A DNA stretch of 64,000 bases. Source: an uncultured Phycisphaerales bacterium (GTDB lineage: Bacteria > Planctomycetota > Phycisphaerae > Tepidisphaerales > Tepidisphaeraceae). A model generated the notes under the pieces. It was not told the origin of the DNA. It was given only the letters and a program-made list of their open reading frames with translations, and did no database searches. The stretch lies in NCBI GenBank assembly GCA_903871935.1, contig CAIQIQ010000151.1, positions 1 through 64,000 on the forward strand, in the 5' to 3' direction. This document shows, piece after piece, positions 25,016 through 33,709 of the stretch (position 1 is the first letter of the stretch; each line of letters starts with the position of its first letter). Both the position numbers and the translations under genes were made by a program.

Positions 25016-26117
25016 CGAAACGACGTTGGTTCTGTTCGGGCTCTTGGCGCTGGCAATGCTGGCGTACTACTTCTGGCCCGAGGTCACCCACGCGCAAGCG
25101 GAAGTGAAGATGGATGACCTGACGCGCAAGAAAGCGCAGCCGATGATCGCGCTGGCATCGGATGAGGTGAAAGAGCAGATCTTTGAGTTGCAGCCGATGC
25201 CTCTGCGCATCCTGGCGGGAGAGAAGCTCAAGGCGGACGCAACGCTGGATCGCAACGTGGTGCGCGATGCCCTGTGGGTGCAGCAGCGGGCGATGATCAC
25301 GCGGCTGGAGAGCGAACTGGACTATGCCCAGCAGGCGGACATCAGCGAGCACTTCGCGCTTGCCGCGCCAGCCAATCAGTCCGGCGCGCTGCTGCAGAAG
25401 ACGCTCAAGGGATTGGAGGATGGCCTCACGCAGATCCGCAAACTGCTGAAACTGGAAGCCCAGCAGCCGCTCTGGCACGGCCGGGCGATGATCCTGATGC
25501 TCTCAACGCGGAAATTGTTCGATCACGTGGCATGGCTGACGGGAGCGGGGCTGGCAGCATCAGCGCCCGGGGCGTTTGTGCTGTCGGACGATGATATCGT
25601 CATGATTACGATTTACGCGACTCGCGTAGAGATGGGCCTTCTGGACGGCGATGTCAATGCGGACCAGGGCGTGGTCAGCGCGCAAGACCAGAGCGGCCCA
25701 TCGACTGCCGCAAAGCCGGCGGCATTCATGCGGCCAATGACTCTGCAGGTGAGCAGGGCGGTCGTGCTGGCTGTCGGCGGGCCGCGGACGCCCAAGTGGG
25801 TGGAGTATGGACTGGCCTACTGGATGACCGAGCAGATTGCCGGCAAGGCCAAGCTCCGTAAGGATGAGAAGCCGCCGACCTGGTGCGAAGACGCGGCTGT
25901 GATCTTCGATGCCAAGGTCTGGGACAAGCTGGGCGATGACACAGCGCGGCTGGAGCAACTGGTGGCGTGGAGTTCGGTGCATGTGGGCGCCCTGATGAGC
26001 ACGTCGGCCGGCGGGCTGCTGGGAGCACTCAAGAGTTTGCGTACCGGAAGTGAAGCCGATGCGGTGAAGATGTTGCGGCCGATGCAGGTGGCGACGGCAC
26101 TGAACGCCGGGGCGTGA
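24996..26117 (+). CDS. Membrane-anchored protein, possible degenerate DUF1570-type peptidase
   Basis: 373 residues with one N-terminal transmembrane helix (LVLFGLLALAMLAYYFW) and a long soluble part. Near residue 268 it has RTPKWVEYGLAYWMTE, very like the 'PxWxxEGLAxY' motif of gluzincin peptidases such as the DUF1570 group. Where the HExxH helix should lie about 20 residues earlier, it has VSRAVVLAVGG, with no metal-binding histidines. The protein may be an inactive relative with a scaffolding role. It overlaps the UbiA gene end by 20 bp, so the two are probably co-translated. Confidence 0.6.
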   Translation: MDFSNFDETTLVLFGLLALAMLAYYFWPEVTHAQAEVKMDDLTRKKAQPMIALASDEVKEQIFELQPMPLRILAGEKLKADATLDRNVVRDALWVQQRAMITRLESELDYAQQADISEHFALAAPANQSGALLQKTLKGLEDGLTQIRKLLKLEAQQPLWHGRAMILMLSTRKLFDHVAWLTGAGLAASAPGAFVLSDDDIVMITIYATRVEMGLLDGDVNADQGVVSAQDQSGPSTAAKPAAFMRPMTLQVSRAVVLAVGGPRTPKWVEYGLAYWMTEQIAGKAKLRKDEKPPTWCEDAAVIFDAKVWDKLGDDTARLEQLVAWSSVHVGALMSTSAGGLLGALKSLRTGSEADAVKMLRPMQVATALNAGA

Positions 26118-26199
26118 GGAGGTCGGCCACAACGGCGTGCGTATGAGCACCGGCCCGCGGGGGGCTCTTCATTTTGAACCATCGTCTACATCAGGAACG

Positions 26200-26412
26200 C
26201 TAGCCACGGCCAACCAGCATGCCAATCAGTACGCCAGCGCCGGCGGCGACACCGATCGCCCACCACGGACGGGCGCGGACATATTCGTCAGCATCTTGGC
26301 CGATCTGCAGAGCCTTGTCCGAGATGTCGATGCAGGCGCTTACGCCTGCATCGACATAGTCCTTGGCACGTTCGCCGACCGCTTCCGCGATGCCTGCGCC
26401 AGAACCTGCGCC
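26200..26412 (-). pseudogene. Truncated ElaB/YqjD (DUF883)-like C-terminus
   Basis: Read on the minus strand, this segment encodes GIAEAVGERAKDYVDAG then DEYVRARPWWAIGVAAGAG and GVLIGMLVGRG before TAG. This is the classic end of DUF883 proteins: an amphipathic helix, an RxxPW turn and a glycine-rich C-tail transmembrane anchor binding ribosomes to the membrane. Upstream the frame is closed by TGA at 26413-26415, there is no ATG, GTG or TTG, and no matching N-terminal half is found in the other frames. It is therefore called a relic. Confidence 0.7.
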
Positions 26413-26775
26413 TCAACTCTATGCACCACGACATGAGCACCACGACCGCAGAAGAGGTCGTGCTTTTCGCGCTGGAGCATTCGCCACTGCACCGCGACGC
26501 CAAGTAAGAAGGACATCTCGCAGGGACATCCCGCCTTATCGACGCCAAGCGCATCACGGCAAGGCCCAGCCCCTCCCACCCAATCACCCCTCACACAAAA
26601 TCGCGCCGAAGTCGAAAAGCACATCCTCGATGACCTCCTGCGCCTGAATCACGAAAGAGCGGGCGTGCGGTGCCCAGCCGCATCCAGCGCCTACAATAGG
26701 CAACTGCTGCTGTGCCGGACAGGGCGCAGGGAGATGGGGTAAGGAGGGGCCAACTACGCATCTGCGGAGTGTCCC
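26413..26775. other. Gene-poor stretch before the hybrid kinase
   Basis: No credible intact gene. On the plus strand, 26608-26660 reads EVEKHILDDLLRLNHERAG, which resembles the C-terminal tail of large adenine-specific methyltransferases, but it has no coding context upstream. AAGGAGGGG at about 26741-26749 lies well before the kinase ATG. Confidence 0.35.
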
Positions 26776-29097
26776 ATGACGAGTCCAACACCGTCGGGCC
26801 GAGCCACGAGCCGCGTGCTGCTGCACAGCGTGGGACGCTATGCCGTGGCGATTGGCGCGGTGGGGGTCGCGACTGCTGTGCGCTGGGCACTGCCGGAGAT
26901 TCTCAGCCCGACGCCCTACCTCGTCTTCTACCCCGCGGTTGTGGCCGCAGCCGCGTTCGGCGGACTTGGGCCGGGCATCGTTGCGACTCTTCTCGCCATC
27001 ATCTCTCTGGACCTGCTGTTCATCCCGCCTTTCGGCGAGTTCAGCCACGACCCCGTGATTTGGGGGCGTCAGGCGCTCTTCTTTGTCGGGGGAGCGGGCG
27101 TCAGCCTGGTCGCCGGCATGCTGCGCCAATCCCTGAGCCAGTATCGTGCTGTCGCCGAGCACACCCACGACTGGGAATTCTGGCTGGCTCCCGATGGTCG
27201 CTACCGCTATGTCTCCCCCTCCTGCCTGAACGTCACCGGCTACCCCGCCGAGGCGTTTCTCGCCGACCCGGAACTGGCCGAACGGATTATCCACCCCGAC
27301 GATCAGGCCCACTACAAAGAACACCGCGGCTACGGCCACGAGGCCTGCGCCACGCCCGAAGTGGAGTTCCGCATCGTCCACCGCGAGGGCGACGTTCGCT
27401 GGATCGGCCATGCCTGCGTGCCGATCTTTGATGAGGCCGGCACCTTCCTCGGCATCCGCGGTAACAACCGCGACATCACCAAACGCAAGCTTGCCGAGGA
27501 GGCGCTGGCCGACAGCCAGGGAAAGCTCGTCGGGATCATCACGTCGGCCATGGATGCCATCGTCACCATCGACGAGGACCAGCGGGTCATCCTGTTCAAC
27601 CCCGCCGCCGAGAAAATGTTCGGCCTGCCGGCTGGAGAGGCCATCGGCGGCCCGGTGGAGCGGTTCATCCCCGAACGCTTCCGCGCTACCCACGCCGGGC
27701 ACATCCGCCGCTTTGGCCAGACCGGCGAGACCTCGCGAGCCATGGGTCACCTCGGAGCCATCAGCGGCCGGCGCGCCAACGGCGAAGAGTTTCCCATCGA
27801 AGCGTCCATTTCGCAGGTGTCGGTCGGGGGGAAAAAACTCTTCAGCGTCATCCTGCGCGACATCACCGATCGAAAACGCGCTGAGGAAGCCATGGTCGCC
27901 GCCAAACTGTCCGCCGAGCGCTCCAAGCTTGCCGCAGAGAAAGCCGCCGCCGATGCCGAGCACGCCAGCAAGGCCAAGGACCACTTTCTGGCCGTACTCA
28001 GTCACGAGTTGCGCAACCCGCTCGCCCCCGTGCTGGCCACCGCGTCGCTGCTCCAGCAGGATGATCGCCTTGACCAGCAGACCAGGGACCATCTGGAGGT
28101 CATCCGCCGCAACGCCGAACTGGAGGCGCGGCTGATCGACGACCTCCTGGACGTCACCCGCATCAGCCGCGGCAAGGTGGAACTGCACCGCCGCCCGGTG
28201 GAACTCTGTACGATCCTCCGTCACGCGGTGGAGGTCTGCCGCCCGGACATCGAGTCGCGCCACCTGCATTTTGGCCTGGATATCAAAGATCCACCGCATG
28301 TGGTCGACGCCGACGCCGGCCGCCTCCAGCAGGTCTTTTGGAACATCATCAAGAACGCCGTGAAGTTCACGCCCCATGGCGGCTGCGTGGATGTGCGCTG
28401 CTGGCGCGAGAACTCTCAGGTCCTGGTGGAAATCAGTGACAGCGGCGTCGGTATCGAGCCCGAGGCGTTGATGCGCATCTTCAACGCCTTCGAACAGGGC
28501 GAACGATCCGTCACCCGCCAGTTCGGCGGCCTGGGCTTGGGGCTCGCTATCTCCAAGGCCCTGGTGGAGATGCATGGAGGCGCGATTACGTCCCATAGTG
28601 AAGGCAAGGGCAAGGGGGCGACCTTCGCCATTCGCCTCCCGCTGAGCCACCTGTCAGCGCCGGCAACCGCCGTGCTGCCCGGTCAACCCGCCGGCGAAGG
28701 CGCGCCGCTCGAGGTCCTGCGCATACTGCTCGTGGAGGACCACGGCGACACCGCGCGCATCATGACGCAAGTGCTCGTGCGCGAAGGCCACAAGGTCCAC
28801 GCCGCCGCAGATGTCGCCACCGCTCTGGAACTGGCAAACGCTCAGCAGTTCGATCTGATGCTCAGCGATCTGGGCCTGCCCGATGGCAGCGGATTGGATC
28901 TCTTGCGCGCTCTTCGTGGCCGCGGTCACCTCTTCCCCGCCATCGCCCTCAGCGGCTACGGGCAGGATGAGGATATCAGGCAAAGCCTCGCGGCCGGATT
29001 CGCACTGCATTTGACCAAGCCGGTGGACATGTCCCGCCTCATCGAAGCCGTTACGACCCTTGTCGCCAACGCACGAGTTGCAGGGCAGAACCCTTGA
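26776..29097 (+). CDS. Membrane hybrid sensor histidine kinase with two PAS domains and a receiver
   Basis: 773 residues. Residues about 20-120 are four transmembrane helices of the DUF4118 (KdpD-like) type. PAS domains follow at about 125-240 (with PAC segment FLGIRGNNRDITKRK) and 245-370 (MDAIVTIDEDQRVILFNPAAE). The dimerisation domain has LSHELRN with the phosphorylated His near 410. The ATPase shows NIIKNAVKFTP, DSGVGI and GGLGLGLAISK. A C-terminal receiver (about 648-765) has VEDH, Asp in LMLSDLGLPDG and Lys in LTKPVD. It probably passes phosphate on to an unlinked partner. The signal is unknown. Confidence 0.93.
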   Translation: MTSPTPSGRATSRVLLHSVGRYAVAIGAVGVATAVRWALPEILSPTPYLVFYPAVVAAAAFGGLGPGIVATLLAIISLDLLFIPPFGEFSHDPVIWGRQALFFVGGAGVSLVAGMLRQSLSQYRAVAEHTHDWEFWLAPDGRYRYVSPSCLNVTGYPAEAFLADPELAERIIHPDDQAHYKEHRGYGHEACATPEVEFRIVHREGDVRWIGHACVPIFDEAGTFLGIRGNNRDITKRKLAEEALADSQGKLVGIITSAMDAIVTIDEDQRVILFNPAAEKMFGLPAGEAIGGPVERFIPERFRATHAGHIRRFGQTGETSRAMGHLGAISGRRANGEEFPIEASISQVSVGGKKLFSVILRDITDRKRAEEAMVAAKLSAERSKLAAEKAAADAEHASKAKDHFLAVLSHELRNPLAPVLATASLLQQDDRLDQQTRDHLEVIRRNAELEARLIDDLLDVTRISRGKVELHRRPVELCTILRHAVEVCRPDIESRHLHFGLDIKDPPHVVDADAGRLQQVFWNIIKNAVKFTPHGGCVDVRCWRENSQVLVEISDSGVGIEPEALMRIFNAFEQGERSVTRQFGGLGLGLAISKALVEMHGGAITSHSEGKGKGATFAIRLPLSHLSAPATAVLPGQPAGEGAPLEVLRILLVEDHGDTARIMTQVLVREGHKVHAAADVATALELANAQQFDLMLSDLGLPDGSGLDLLRALRGRGHLFPAIALSGYGQDEDIRQSLAAGFALHLTKPVDMSRLIEAVTTLVANARVAGQNP

Positions 29098-29257
29098 CGC
29101 TCGGCGTGCTCGGCGTCCCGTCCCCCTGTGCACGCTCACAATGCTGAAACAACCATTGAGTGATGCCCGTGACAAAAACAAACGCCGCAAAAGGCTGAGG
29201 TCGCCTTCACCCCTTCAGGTGCACCGTGCATGCCTCAGCACTTTTGCGGTATATGAT

Positions 29258-29485
29258 TCAGGTCGGCCATGCCTCTTGCGCCGCCAAGCCTCCGTAGAAC
29301 CCCGGAGCCAAATCGAACTTCGCCTTGCACTCCGGCGAGCAGAAGAAGAATCGCGACCTCTGTTGCCTGCTGCACGGCGAGCAGAAGTAAACCTGCCTCA
29401 TTTCATAGTCGCTGTAGAGCCGCGCGCCCTCGGCCTCCTCCTCTTCTAACTCCGAGCCGCACACTGGATCAGTGGCTATGCGCAT
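29258..29485 (-). CDS. Small YHS-type metal-binding protein with a duplicated Cys knuckle
   Basis: 75 residues. The start has DPVCGSELEEEEAEG, the YHS signature of proteins linked to heavy-metal handling, and the end has CKAKFDLAPGFYGG. Between them the metal knuckle occurs twice: YFCSPC (Cys35, Cys38) and FFCSPEC (Cys49, Cys53). In the DNA the same CTTCTGCTCGCCG run occurs twice, 42 bp apart, so a short internal duplication produced the second knuckle. The gene is convergent with the kinase. The ATG is at 29485. Confidence 0.8.
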   Translation of the reverse strand: MRIATDPVCGSELEEEEAEGARLYSDYEMRQVYFCSPCSRQQRSRFFFCSPECKAKFDLAPGFYGGLAAQEAWPT

Positions 29486-30161
29486 TGTGAGATTGTTCGA
29501 GCGCCCGCCGCCTCAAGGCAAGGGATCAGAGCGGGAAAAACTCGCAAGAAGGAGCCACGCGCACAGAGCGTAACATTCCACATAGTTGCCAACGCGTTGT
29601 CTGCGACATTCAATGACTCACCAGGCGAACTCTGCAGAGCAGTGACGCTACACCTGTGAGATCACGCCCCCATTCCCGCCGCCGCGTTCTGCTCCAACTC
29701 CTGCAAGACATGCCACTTACACCTCCGATGCCCAGATTCGACCCCTGCTGTAGCGACCCCTGACCATGGACCAAGGACCAATGACGATCACAATCCTGAG
29801 CACCTTCCTTCCGCTTCGTCGCTCTGCTCTTCCTGTCTGCTTTTAGCCTTTTAGCTTTTCCCGCCAGGGCTGCCCTGTACATTCCCCGTTCGTTCGCATA
29901 CAGTATCTTTCGACAACTGCCTTGTTGCTCTTATTGAGCGTCACCGGGATTCGCCTCCTCTAATCGGGTTGCACCTGCTGAAATAGAGCCTTGTAGCTCT
30001 TTAGGTCTCAATCGAGGATCTGACTGTTCTTACGACATTCGAGGTCCTGAGCCATTTGGTTGGCCGCGGTTTCGCGACAATGGGTCGTGAAGCTCGTGCG
30101 GCACTGTCAGGACCTTTGCGAGCCCTCCTTCTACACTTGGGTTCCAGAATGGATCTGTTTG
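29486..30161. other. 676-bp intergenic region with dispersed short-period repeat
   Basis: No convincing gene. A 7-bp period repeat (ACCATGG, ACCAAGG, ACCAATG) lies at 29763-29785. The last 160 bases probably form the leader of the helicase gene; a weak AGAGC/GCTCT stem is visible near 29985-30000. DEAD-box helicase genes often have regulatory leaders, but nothing specific can be named. Confidence 0.4.
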
Positions 30162-31814
30162 ATGAGTTCGTTTGCTTCTCCCGCGGATGCGGGAACCGTT
30201 TCCACGTTTGCTGATTTGGGCCTGTGCGAGCCGCTGCTGAAAGCGATTGCCAATGAGGGGTACGACACCCCCACCCCGATTCAGTTGCAGGCTGTGCCGT
30301 ATGTCCTTCAAGGCCGGGATTTGCTGGGCTGCGCCCAGACCGGCACCGGCAAGACGGCCGCGTTCGCACTGCCGATTTTGCATCGTTTTATGCAGCAGCC
30401 TTCCAAGGCATCGCCGCGCCCGATTCGAGCGCTGGTGCTTACGCCCACCCGTGAACTGGCGGTTCAGATTCACGAGAGTTTCAAGACCTACGGCCACTTC
30501 TGCAGCGTCTGGCATACGGTCATCTACGGCGGCGTCGGCCAGAACCCGCAGGTGCGGGCGCTCAGAAACGGCGTCGATGTGGTGATCGCTACACCGGGCC
30601 GGCTGCTGGATCTGATGAACCAGGGGTTTGTCGACCTGCGCCAGGTTGAGCATCTCGTGCTTGATGAAGCCGACAACATGCTCGATATGGGTTTCATCCA
30701 TGACATTCGCAAGATCATCTCGCGCCTGCCGAGCAAGCGCCAGACGCTGATGTTCTCGGCGACGATGCCAGGGGAGATCCGCAAGCTCGCGGATACCATC
30801 CTGCATCAGCCAATCAGCGTCGCAGTGACGCCGACCGCCACCCCGGTCGAGAAGATCGAGCAGTCGGTGCTGTTTGTCGAAAAGGCATTGAAGCCAGGCG
30901 CGCTGGTTCACTACCTCAATGCCAATGGCATTGAGCGCGCACTGGTGTTTACCCGCACCAAGCATGGTGCCGATCGCGTCGTGAAAGCGCTTCTGCATTC
31001 GGGCATCCGCGCTCAGGCGATCCACGGCAACAAGAGCCAGAATGCCCGACAGCGGGCGCTGACGGCCTTCAAGGGAGATGCGCCGCCGATCCTGGTGGCA
31101 ACCGATATCGCCGCTCGCGGGCTGGATATCGATGATGTCTCGCATGTGATCAACTACGAGATTCCCAATGTGCCCGAGACTTACGTGCACCGGATCGGGA
31201 GGACTGCGCGAGCCGGCGCCTCTGGTATCGCAGTCTCCTTCTGCGATCAGGATGAGCGTGCGTATCTGCGCGATATCCAGAGACTGATCCGGCGTACGAT
31301 TCCAGTGGCTGCGACACCGCAGACGCTTGTCGTCGCCGGTACGGTGGCAGCGCGGCATCATCCGCTGCCGGAGCGGAATCCAGGCGATCGAACGCCGATG
31401 CGGCCGTATCCGCCGCGCGTATCACCATCACAGTTGCATGCCCCACGCACGACGCTGGCGAGCTACGGTGGCGGCGATGCCCAGAACCATAATCGACCGG
31501 CGGCACAGCCGATGCATGCGGCACGGCATGACGGCGGACAGCATAGCTCCGGCCGTCCGGCCAATGGCGCCAAACATCCCTTGCATGCATCGCACCCTGG
31601 CACCCCCAGGCCTGCAGCGCATGCGAATCAGCCGCAGGGCCAGGGCACGGCTCACCAGCACAAAGTCGGCGGTGGTGTTCGCCGCGAAGGTCGGCCGGTA
31701 CATCCACTGATGCAGGGCCAGTCTGAGCAGGGCGGCCATCGCTATGGTGGCGGGTTCGGCCACAATGCCGCCGGCGGCAACAATCAGGGCGGACGGCGGC
31801 AGCGCCGGCGGTAA
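30162..31814 (+). CDS. DEAD-box ATP-dependent RNA helicase, RhlE type
   Basis: 550 residues. The helicase core (1-370) has the Q motif ([14 protein letters not shown] and TPIQ), [33 protein letters not shown] and [10 protein letters not shown], in order and complete. The C-terminal 170 residues are low-complexity, rich in His, Gln, Gly and Arg, ending GGRRQRRR, which should bind RNA non-specifically. Such proteins unwind rRNA and mRNA structures in ribosome assembly and cold adaptation. ATG 30162 is chosen because the protein then starts just before the Q motif; the frame extends upstream to 30060 without family likeness. A strong terminator follows. Confidence 0.93.
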   Translation: MSSFASPADAGTVSTFADLGLCEPLLKAIANEGYDTPTPIQLQAVPYVLQGRDLLGCAQTGTGKTAAFALPILHRFMQQPSKASPRPIRALVLTPTRELAVQIHESFKTYGHFCSVWHTVIYGGVGQNPQVRALRNGVDVVIATPGRLLDLMNQGFVDLRQVEHLVLDEADNMLDMGFIHDIRKIISRLPSKRQTLMFSATMPGEIRKLADTILHQPISVAVTPTATPVEKIEQSVLFVEKALKPGALVHYLNANGIERALVFTRTKHGADRVVKALLHSGIRAQAIHGNKSQNARQRALTAFKGDAPPILVATDIAARGLDIDDVSHVINYEIPNVPETYVHRIGRTARAGASGIAVSFCDQDERAYLRDIQRLIRRTIPVAATPQTLVVAGTVAARHHPLPERNPGDRTPMRPYPPRVSPSQLHAPRTTLASYGGGDAQNHNRPAAQPMHAARHDGGQHSSGRPANGAKHPLHASHPGTPRPAAHANQPQGQGTAHQHKVGGGVRREGRPVHPLMQGQSEQGGHRYGGGFGHNAAGGNNQGGRRQRRR

Positions 31815-31844
31815 GACCTCAGGTAAAGTCAGCAACTAAAGCAG

Positions 31845-31880
31845 AGAAGGCCGACTTGCGTCGGCCTTCTTTGTTTGTCT
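31845..31880. terminator. Strong intrinsic terminator, probably bidirectional
   Basis: A perfect 11-bp stem AGAAGGCCGAC/GTCGGCCTTCT with loop TTGC (31845-31870) is followed by TTGTTTGTC. It ends the helicase transcript and, on the other strand, lies just past the ilvD stop, so it can serve both convergent genes. Confidence 0.85.
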
Positions 31881-31906
31881 GGGAATTCGTTGAACGACGG
31901 CAACGC

Positions 31907-33586
31907 CTATGGCTGGCGAAGAACCGCCCCGGTGTCAGCGCTGGTCACCATGCTGGCGTAGCGGGCAAGCCAACCGTGCTTGACCTTGGGCGGCAGGGGC
32001 TTCCACGCGGCTCTGCGCTTCGCCAATTCCGCGTCAGAGACTTCCAGTTCGAGTTTTCGGTTCGGGATGTCGATGCTGATCATGTCACCGGGCTCGACCA
32101 GGCCTATCGGGCCGCCGGCCGCGGCTTCGGGCGAGACGTGGCCGATGCACGCGCCGCGGGTTCCGCCGGAGAATCGGCCGTCGGTGATCAGGGCAACGGA
32201 TTCGCCAAGACCGCGGCCCATGATGTTGGCAGTCGGGGCAAGCATCTCCTGCATTCCCGGGCCGCCTTTGGGTCCCTCATAGCGGAGCACGACGACATCT
32301 CCGGCCTTGACCTTGCCTTCGAGAATGCCGCTGGCCGCTTCCTCTTCAGAGTGGAAGATGACAGCAGGGCCGCGGTGCTTCATCATTTGCGGGACAACAC
32401 CGGCCGCCTTGACCACCGAGCCCCGGGGAGCGAGGTTGCCGAACAGAACCGCAAGGCCGCCGCGATCGGAGTACGCCTTGTCCAGTGAACGAATGACGTC
32501 GCGATCCGTCACCTTGGCATTGGCGATGTTCTCGCCCAGGGTCTTGCCGGTCACAGTGATGCAGGAGCCGTCCAGCACGCCGGGCTTATCGCTGATCGTC
32601 CTGAGAATGCCGCTGATGCCGCCGGCGCGGTCGATGTCTTCCATGTGGTGATGGCCGGAGGGTGAGACCTTGCAGATGTGCGGAACCCTGGCCGCTACCT
32701 CATTCAGGTGCGCGAGGTCGAAGGGGTTTTCGGCTTCGATGGCGATGGCGAGCGTATGCAGGACGGTGTTGGTCGAGCCGCCCATGGCCATATCCAGTGC
32801 AAAGGCGTTCTCGAATGCCTTCTTGGTGAGAATATCGCGGGGGCGAAGATTCATCTTGACCAATTGAAGGATCTGGGCGGACGCGGCTCTATACAACTCA
32901 TCGCGCTTGGGATCGGTCGCCAGGACCGTACCATTGCCGGGCAGGGCCATGCCCAGTGCCTCGCATAGGCAGTTCATGCTGTTGGCCGTGAACATCCCGG
33001 AGCAGGAACCGCAGGTGGGACAGGCGTTCTGCTCGATCTCCGTGAGCTGTTGCAGACTCATCTTGCCCGCGGAAACCTGGCCGACGCCTTCAAAGACGCT
33101 GATCAGATCAATGGGTTTGCCGGTGGACGGATTCACGCCGGCTTTCATCGGGCCGCCGGAGACGAAAATGGAGGGGATATTCACGCGTGCGGCCGCCATC
33201 AGCATCCCAGGGACGATCTTGTCGCAGTTGGGGATGAAGACGACGCCATCGAAGCAGTGGGCGCGGAGCATGGTCTCGACGCAGTCGGCGATCAGCTCGC
33301 GGCTGGCGAGGGAGTATTTCATGCCGATATGACCCATGGCGATGCCATCGTCAACGCCAATGGTGTTGAATTCAAAGGGCACCCCACCGGCGGCACGGAT
33401 GGCTTCACGCACCTTCCGGCCGACGACGTCGAGATGGGCATGGCCGGGAATGATCTGGACGAAGGAGTTGGCGACGGCGATAAAGGGCTTATCGAAATCG
33501 GCATCATCCTGGATTACGCCGGTGGCGCGGAGCAGGGAACGGTGGGGGGCGCGGATCGCGCCTTTCTTGATTGTGTCACTGATCAT
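31907..33586 (-). CDS. ilvD: Dihydroxy-acid dehydratase
   Basis: Dehydrates dihydroxy acids in valine, leucine and isoleucine synthesis. The 559-residue product has the iron-sulfur cysteines in [12 protein letters not shown] and [19 protein letters not shown], then [14 protein letters not shown] and [12 protein letters not shown], with [19 protein letters not shown] near the end. The length and motifs are typical. ATG 33586 has AAGGAG at 8 nt; the open frame reaches 33658 but without a ribosome site. No other ilv or leu gene is in the window, and no T-box or attenuator peptide is evident in the 120-bp gap to the divergent glycosyltransferase. Confidence 0.96.
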   Translation of the reverse strand: MISDTIKKGAIRAPHRSLLRATGVIQDDADFDKPFIAVANSFVQIIPGHAHLDVVGRKVREAIRAAGGVPFEFNTIGVDDGIAMGHIGMKYSLASRELIADCVETMLRAHCFDGVVFIPNCDKIVPGMLMAAARVNIPSIFVSGGPMKAGVNPSTGKPIDLISVFEGVGQVSAGKMSLQQLTEIEQNACPTCGSCSGMFTANSMNCLCEALGMALPGNGTVLATDPKRDELYRAASAQILQLVKMNLRPRDILTKKAFENAFALDMAMGGSTNTVLHTLAIAIEAENPFDLAHLNEVAARVPHICKVSPSGHHHMEDIDRAGGISGILRTISDKPGVLDGSCITVTGKTLGENIANAKVTDRDVIRSLDKAYSDRGGLAVLFGNLAPRGSVVKAAGVVPQMMKHRGPAVIFHSEEEAASGILEGKVKAGDVVVLRYEGPKGGPGMQEMLAPTANIMGRGLGESVALITDGRFSGGTRGACIGHVSPEAAAGGPIGLVEPGDMISIDIPNRKLELEVSDAELAKRRAAWKPLPPKVKHGWLARYASMVTSADTGAVLRQP

Positions 33587-33670
33587 AGTTGAGTCTCCTT
33601 GATCATCTCGCTGGAACTTAAGGGGAAGAATGATAGCAGAAGATGGGCGACCTGGCACGCACAGCGGCGA

Positions 33671-33698
33671 TTGACACCCTCATCTGTTCGCCTAACTT
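33671..33698 (+). promoter_or_regulatory. Candidate promoter for the glycosyltransferase
   Basis: A perfect -35 TTGACA (33671-33676) is followed after 16 nt by TAACTT (33693-33698). The ATG at 33710 lies 11 nt on and no Shine-Dalgarno is visible, so a leaderless message is plausible. Confidence 0.4.
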
Positions 33699-33709
33699 GT
33701 CGTACAGCC

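Noticed and set aside
26422-26508. Small plus-strand frame starting ATG 26434
   Set aside because: About 24 codons, no ribosome site and it lies over the relic region; nothing supports translation.
26584-28650. 688-codon minus-strand frame opposite the hybrid kinase
   Set aside because: Long because of codon bias in the kinase gene; the kinase has all its catalytic motifs and this frame has none.
29610-29882. 90-codon minus-strand frame
   Set aside because: Basic, low-complexity translation over the short-period repeat; no likeness to any family.
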